From: Stropharia rugosoannulata
Lineage: Eukaryota; Basidiomycota; Agaricomycetes; Agaricales; Strophariaceae
Assembly (NCBI GenBank): GCA_028532985.1
Contig: JANCIK010000011.1
Coordinates: forward strand, 2,480,001 to 2,544,000
Direction of reading: 5' to 3'
DNA: 64,000 nucleotides
The notes under the pieces are model-generated. The model was not told the DNA's origin. It was given only the letters and a program-made list of their open reading frames with translations, and made no database searches. Position 1 is the stretch's first letter. Each line of letters starts with the position of its first letter. Below, piece after piece: positions 60,481 through 64,000 of the stretch. The position numbers and the translations under genes are program-made.

Positions 60481-61796
60481 TCACTGCGGCGCGGGCTCCT
60501 CAGCGGGGCTGGTCCCAGTCAAATCCAAGCTGCGCTGTAAAATCTCTAACTCTTTAACGAGCAGAGCGCGGCGCTTCAGGATGAAGTCAATCTTGTGCAA
60601 GTCACAGATGATCTCAGCTTGCAAGTCTCCGATGAGACGGCGAGTGACGAGCTCGGAGGGGTTCCCGGTGTTCAGCGGTTCCTTAAGTAGGTTGGTACCA
60701 GCGTCGAGACAGGCATTGACCTTGTCGTTCGAGAGAGTAAGATTGGTACCTAAAAAGAAGATGCAAGCGTTCAGCGGACACAACAGAGGAGAATAAGGGC
60801 AAAAAGCGCACCCTGCACAATGAAAGGAGAATCGGCGAAAGTAGGAACGCCGTCAGCGCCGAGACGAGCCTTCTTAGAGGAAGCATCGTGGAACGGTGTG
60901 TCGCGCGGAGAGCGCCGGTTGTCAGAAGAGCGGAGTGTCATGCCGCGGCCAAGCACACGAGTGCGATGTCCGCTGGCCTCAGTGCGCTCCCGCTGACATA
61001 GAAATGAGAAAGTAACGAGGGAAGGAAAACGCAACAGAACGAACCTGACGAGGAGTGTCGGGAGGAGGCGCTGAGCGCTTCTTTGAAGGACTAGGCTCTG
61101 GGGTATTCTGGCGGCTAGGTACTCTGCCCTCAGTGGCAGCCTCGATCTTGTCATCAAGGGCCATCTTTTTAAGGAGGAGGTACAGCTGCATGTTAGTAAT
61201 ATCTAAAAGGGTGAAGGAAGTCAGTCACACCTTGTCGTCATCAGAATCGGGGGAGGAGGTACCTCCAGGGGCAGAGACCGTCTCAGGATCGGCAGCGGAG
61301 CGCGAGAGGAGGCGAACGTTGCGCTGAGCGGACGGTTAAAGAGATAAAGAGAGGCGGCAAGCACACAGCGTACTGGTCCAGTGGGAGTATGCATGCGCTG
61401 GCGCGAAGCAGCGGCTTTCGCTTTTAAAACTTGCTCATGCAGAGTGATAAAAGCGTTGGCAGCGGGAGAGAAAGTGCGGAAGTGGTGATCCACCTCTAAG
61501 GAGGTGTAGATGGCACGCGTCTCGTTGAGAATATCAACAGCCTCGCTGTTATTAATGATACGAGTAATGCCGCCGTGGGGATCACGCCAGCGGTTCTAAA
61601 AAGTTCGAGTGGTCAGCGGAGTAAAAGACCCAGCGGACCAGCTGAGTGCTGTGCATACTAAGTCAATAGCCAGAAGCTCGAGGCTCCCGGTATAGTTGGA
61701 AGGCATGGTGGAAGCCAAGCCTCTGATATCTTGGATTAATGCCAGCTGGTGCTTGACATTACTAAAGTTGTACAGCGGAGCGGGTGCGTTGGACAT
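60481..61796 (-). CDS. Antisense accessory gene 1 of the element
   Basis: Six exons: 61796-61659, 61595-61374, 61323-61231, 61185-61045, 60992-60812, 60749-60481; five introns of 45-63 nt, one with a perfect TACTAAC branch site, and phases that close exactly; product 347 residues. N-terminal half is helical and ordered (NFSNVKHQLALIQDIRGLAS, NRWRDPHGGITRI, SEAVDILNETRAIYTSLEV, AFITLHEQVLKAK). The middle is disordered (TPEPSPSKKRSAPPPDTP, RTEASGHRTRVLGRG); the end is a helical segment (RRLIGDLQAEIICDLHKIDF). No known domain is recognised. Transcribed towards pol. Its splice structure suggests a host-derived or element-specific gene expressed from the opposite strand. Confidence 0.65.
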
Positions 61797-62236
61797 TAGT
61801 GGTTGAGTAATTCAAAGTAGGAGAGTAGGGCATATATATAGGCTCAGCGGAGCGCAGAGGATCTAATGAGGGGCGGCCAGCGGCGAGGAATGTGGCATCC
61901 CAGCGGACCAGACTCCCAGCGGAGTTATGGTATGAACGCTGGAGGTAGAGACAAGGCTCGCATGAAACGGGGTGCAGAGCGGGAGCAGTTGATGGACGAA
62001 ATGAGATCCAGCGGAGAGGCGCGCCTAGCTGAAAGCGCTCAGCGGGGGCTGATCGTGTGATTACCGCATATGGAAAAATTATGTCCGAATCAGGTATTGG
62101 CACCGACAATACATAGTGCCTAACTAGATACTTGTCATTTCAAATAGCAAAGGAGGCACCACATGTAATAGCCATTTACTCTGGTTACTGTAACAAGGGT
62201 ACCCTACGGAGTAAACCAAGGAAGGGGCGCAATACC
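61797..62236. other. Upstream region of accessory gene 1
   Basis: 440 bp. Contains CAGCGG words and a plus-strand frame (61866-62060) that I take as chance. 62085-62220 is AT-richer with no word copies. Confidence 0.35.
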
Positions 62237-62781
62237 TCAAACATCCTGACATAATCTGGGTCTCAGCGCAGCGGAGAAGGAAGAGAAAAGGGGACAGACG
62301 GGGAAGAAGTCCTCCTGGTAAAAATGCTGGGCGGCATAATGGAGGCGTTGAAAGTGTTCGGTGTGATTAAGGATGCCGTAGCGCTCAGCGTCGTTGGTAC
62401 CACACAGACGTAGCACAAGTTCGGTGTAATACAGCTGAGCGCAGAGATGAGAAAGAAGCGGTGAATGACAGGTGGACTCGGTCAGCTCTAGGCCGCGCTG
62501 CGCGGACTACTCAGTGGGAGCGCATGGTCAGCAGAGAATGGGCTTACAGCGTGATCTTGAACTCGGTTAAGCAGCGGGAGACAGACACTCATGGGTAGCT
62601 GTTCCTCCGCAGCGGAGTCCAGAATGTAGTGAAGGGCAGTGACATAGATCCGGCAGACCCGGGCTACATCGTGAGGAGGAATGTCGCTTAGCGGACGACG
62701 GGACAAAGCATCGAGACGAAGGATGCGAGGATCGGAATGGGCACGTAATAAGAGATTACTCTCAGCGGACAAGGAGGGCAT
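62237..62781 (-). CDS. Antisense accessory gene 2 of the element
   Basis: Two exons (62781-62548, 62497-62237) with a 50-nt phase-0 intron GTAAGC..GCGCAG; product 164 residues. Starts MPSLSAESNLLLRAHSDP, then RRPLSDIPPHDVARVCRIYV, LPLLNRVQDHARGLELTEST across the splice, LLSHLCAQLYYTELVLRLCG, and HYAAQHFYQEDFFP. Mostly helical, soluble, no known motif. Lies between two other minus-strand genes of the block. Conserved-looking composition across the splice argues it is real; function unknown. Confidence 0.6.
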
Positions 62782-62850
62782 GTTGGCATATACGAATACA
62801 GACAGAGGGAGTTATATTATATACGAAGACGGTCAGCGCAGCGGACCACC

Positions 62851-63323
62851 CTAATCAGAGCACACGTCGTCTACGATGAGCGCGGCATCAGGGTCCACTT
62901 CTTGAACATCGGCTGCAATTCGTTCAGAAGAAGGCAGCAGATGGAATGGCATGCCCAGATGACTGTATCGGTCGAGGACGCGTAAGGCGGCATTACTGAG
63001 TAGGCGTGGGTCGAAGTGATCATCGCTGAACTTCCGCTGAGCGCGGGCCTCGTAAAACACGATGGTCATGAGAAACGCCAGAAACTGGCGATTAAAGTCA
63101 ATGAATCTCAGCGGGAGAGCAATACGGTCCTGTGGAGATGGTCAGCGGAGTAGAGTCTAAGGGACAGAGGCATTACCAGTGCGCGGACAACGGCCTGGGC
63201 GGACTGTAATGGCAGGTGGGCTGTTGTTTCAGCGGAGTCTTCTGTGATTTCCGCGTGGACGGCCAGCTGCTTGAGGATCGTGGTGAACTGGCGGGCGACA
63301 TTCGTGCGCTGGTAGCGTTGCAT
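62851..63323 (-). CDS. Antisense accessory gene 3 of the element
   Basis: Two exons (63323-63177, 63129-62851) with a 47-nt phase-0 intron GTAATG..CCACAG; product 141 residues. Begins MQRYQRTNVARQFTTILKQL; the splice joins SAQAVVRAL to DRIALPLRFIDFNRQFLAFL, then MTIVFYEARAQRKFSDD, HFDPRLLSNAALRVLDRYSH and an acidic end. Size and helical character resemble accessory gene 2, but no clear sequence match between them. The frame upstream of 63323 is open to 63533 and could add residues. Function unknown. Confidence 0.6.
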
Positions 63324-63848
63324 GACGGAGAAAAAGAAGAGTAAAGAGTCTGTCAACTGGGGACAGTTGATTTTATAGTGAGGGGGAGAGAGCCCGCTAA
63401 AATTTGGCCGCGGAGCACGTGTGGGGAAAAGAAGTCCGCTGAGCGGACATGAGAAGAAGAGAAAGAAACCAGGGACACGCAGCAGGAGAGAGTCAAGTGT
63501 AGAAGAACCTGGGTAAACAATTAAGTCATCCAATCAGAGGTCGGCAGGTCGCTCAGCGGGGCGAAATCCTGACAGAAGACTTAAGAAAATGACAACGGAC
63601 CTCGGAAATTTCAGGTTCACACAAGTAAAAGAGGGTCAAAAAGAAGGCATATAAATTATGATAGACATTTATTTACTTTACATATGCCAGGTAAAGTAAA
63701 AGAGATACAAGGGAACAAGAAGATAAAAGAAATAAAGGCCACAAGGCCTGACAACCAGCGGAGAGCGTGACATCCCTCAATCCCTGTCCGCGGGAACCTC
63801 GTCGGCATCAACCTCGCTGGGGACGCGAGAGGAGGAAAGAGGAGGGGG

Positions 63849-64000
63849 TCAGCGCTGCGGTGTCGGACGAACGGACGCGGGGGCAGGGGGCGCAGAAACC
63901 GAGACCTTGGTGGTGGAAGAAGAGGCAGCGGGAACAAGGGGTGGCGGCGGCCCAGAGGAAGCGGAGGAAGAGGCGGTGGGACCCTCTGCAAGCACAGCGG
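63849..64000 (-). CDS. Possible 3' end of a fourth antisense gene, partial
   Basis: Minus-strand frame entering from the right edge, rich in Ser, Ala and Pro (GPTASSSASSGPPPPL, SVSAPPAPASVRPTP) with a stop at 63849-63851. Another frame over the same DNA is also open (to 63656), and the low complexity makes the choice uncertain. Confidence 0.25.
   Translation of the reverse strand, partial: AVLAEGPTASSSASSGPPPPLVPAASSSTTKVSVSAPPAPASVRPTPQR

Larger units (their letters stand above)
51640..64000 (+). mobile_element. Large Ty3/gypsy element with antisense gene block
   Basis: Contains a candidate 5' LTR, gag, protease, RT-RNase H-integrase, then minus-strand spliced genes. The limits are set by the dense plus-strand word CAGCGG, which starts near 51640 and continues to the window edge. 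No copy of the 5' LTR candidate is found before 64000, so the 3' end lies outside or is lost. Integrase and RT motifs place it in Ty3/gypsy. Confidence 0.75.

Noticed and set aside
61866..62060. Plus-strand frame rich in Gly/Arg inside the antisense block
   Set aside because: Lies in the upstream region of accessory gene 1; its length is explained by the GC-rich CAGCGG words.
63656..63991. 111-residue proline/arginine-rich minus-strand frame
   Set aside because: Probably a wrong frame over a Ser/Ala/Pro-coding region; the Ser-rich frame with a stop at 63849 is more protein-like.
51640..64000. CRISPR-like array suggested by regular short repeats
   Set aside because: The CAGCGG words are only 6-9 bp, irregularly spaced and lie inside genes; the genome is eukaryotic.

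Overview
The window reads as genomic DNA of a filamentous basidiomycete, most likely an Agaricomycete. Genes are split by many short GT..AG introns (about 40-70 nt). The gene set (tyrosinase, NACHT-type NLRs, F-box-like proteins, a fungal GH1 beta-glucosidase, FAD monooxygenase, short-chain dehydrogenases, ATG13) fits that group. Most single open frames in the DNA are exons or shadows; gene models below were built by joining exons at splice sites that keep phase and restore family motifs.

Layout. 0-9.3 kb: 3' part of a large proline-rich disordered protein, an F-box-like gene with a truncated paralogue, a lysine/alanine-rich nuclear-type protein, and an NmrA-like Rossmann protein. 9.8-20.7 kb: a tandem duplication whose unit carries upstream DNA, a NACHT-coiled-coil NLR and the 3' end of a tyrosinase gene. 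Copy 1 is interrupted by a 2.9 kb foldback element (10336-13228) built from inverted arrays of a 23-bp satellite; its NLR has a frame break and its tyrosinase is only a 3' stub. Copy 2 holds an intact NLR and leads into the complete tyrosinase gene (to 22.5 kb). 22.5-27.8 kb: sparse, with a tandem 0.28 kb repeat and one small unknown gene. 27.8-31 kb: ATG13. 31-38.4 kb: sparse, one four-helix membrane protein. 38.4-47.5 kb: four head-to-tail plus-strand metabolic genes (salicylate-hydroxylase-like monooxygenase, secreted GH1 beta-glucosidase, two SDRs), then an SDR pseudogene on the minus strand and a stranded copy of an SDR promoter.

51.6-64 kb is one large Ty3/gypsy-type element: a candidate 5' LTR with TATA box and primer-binding site, gag with a CCHC knuckle, retropepsin, RT-RNase H-integrase and a GPY/F-like tail separated by an in-frame stop. 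No 3' LTR is seen. Instead the pol end is followed by a block of spliced minus-strand genes (347, 164 and 141 codons of product, plus a partial fourth) with no family I recognise. The whole stretch, coding and non-coding and on both gene strands, is peppered with the word CAGCGG on the plus strand (about 80 copies counted by eye, roughly 3 expected), which begins abruptly near 51.64 kb and runs off the window. This DNA-level signature and the antisense gene block are the most unusual things here.
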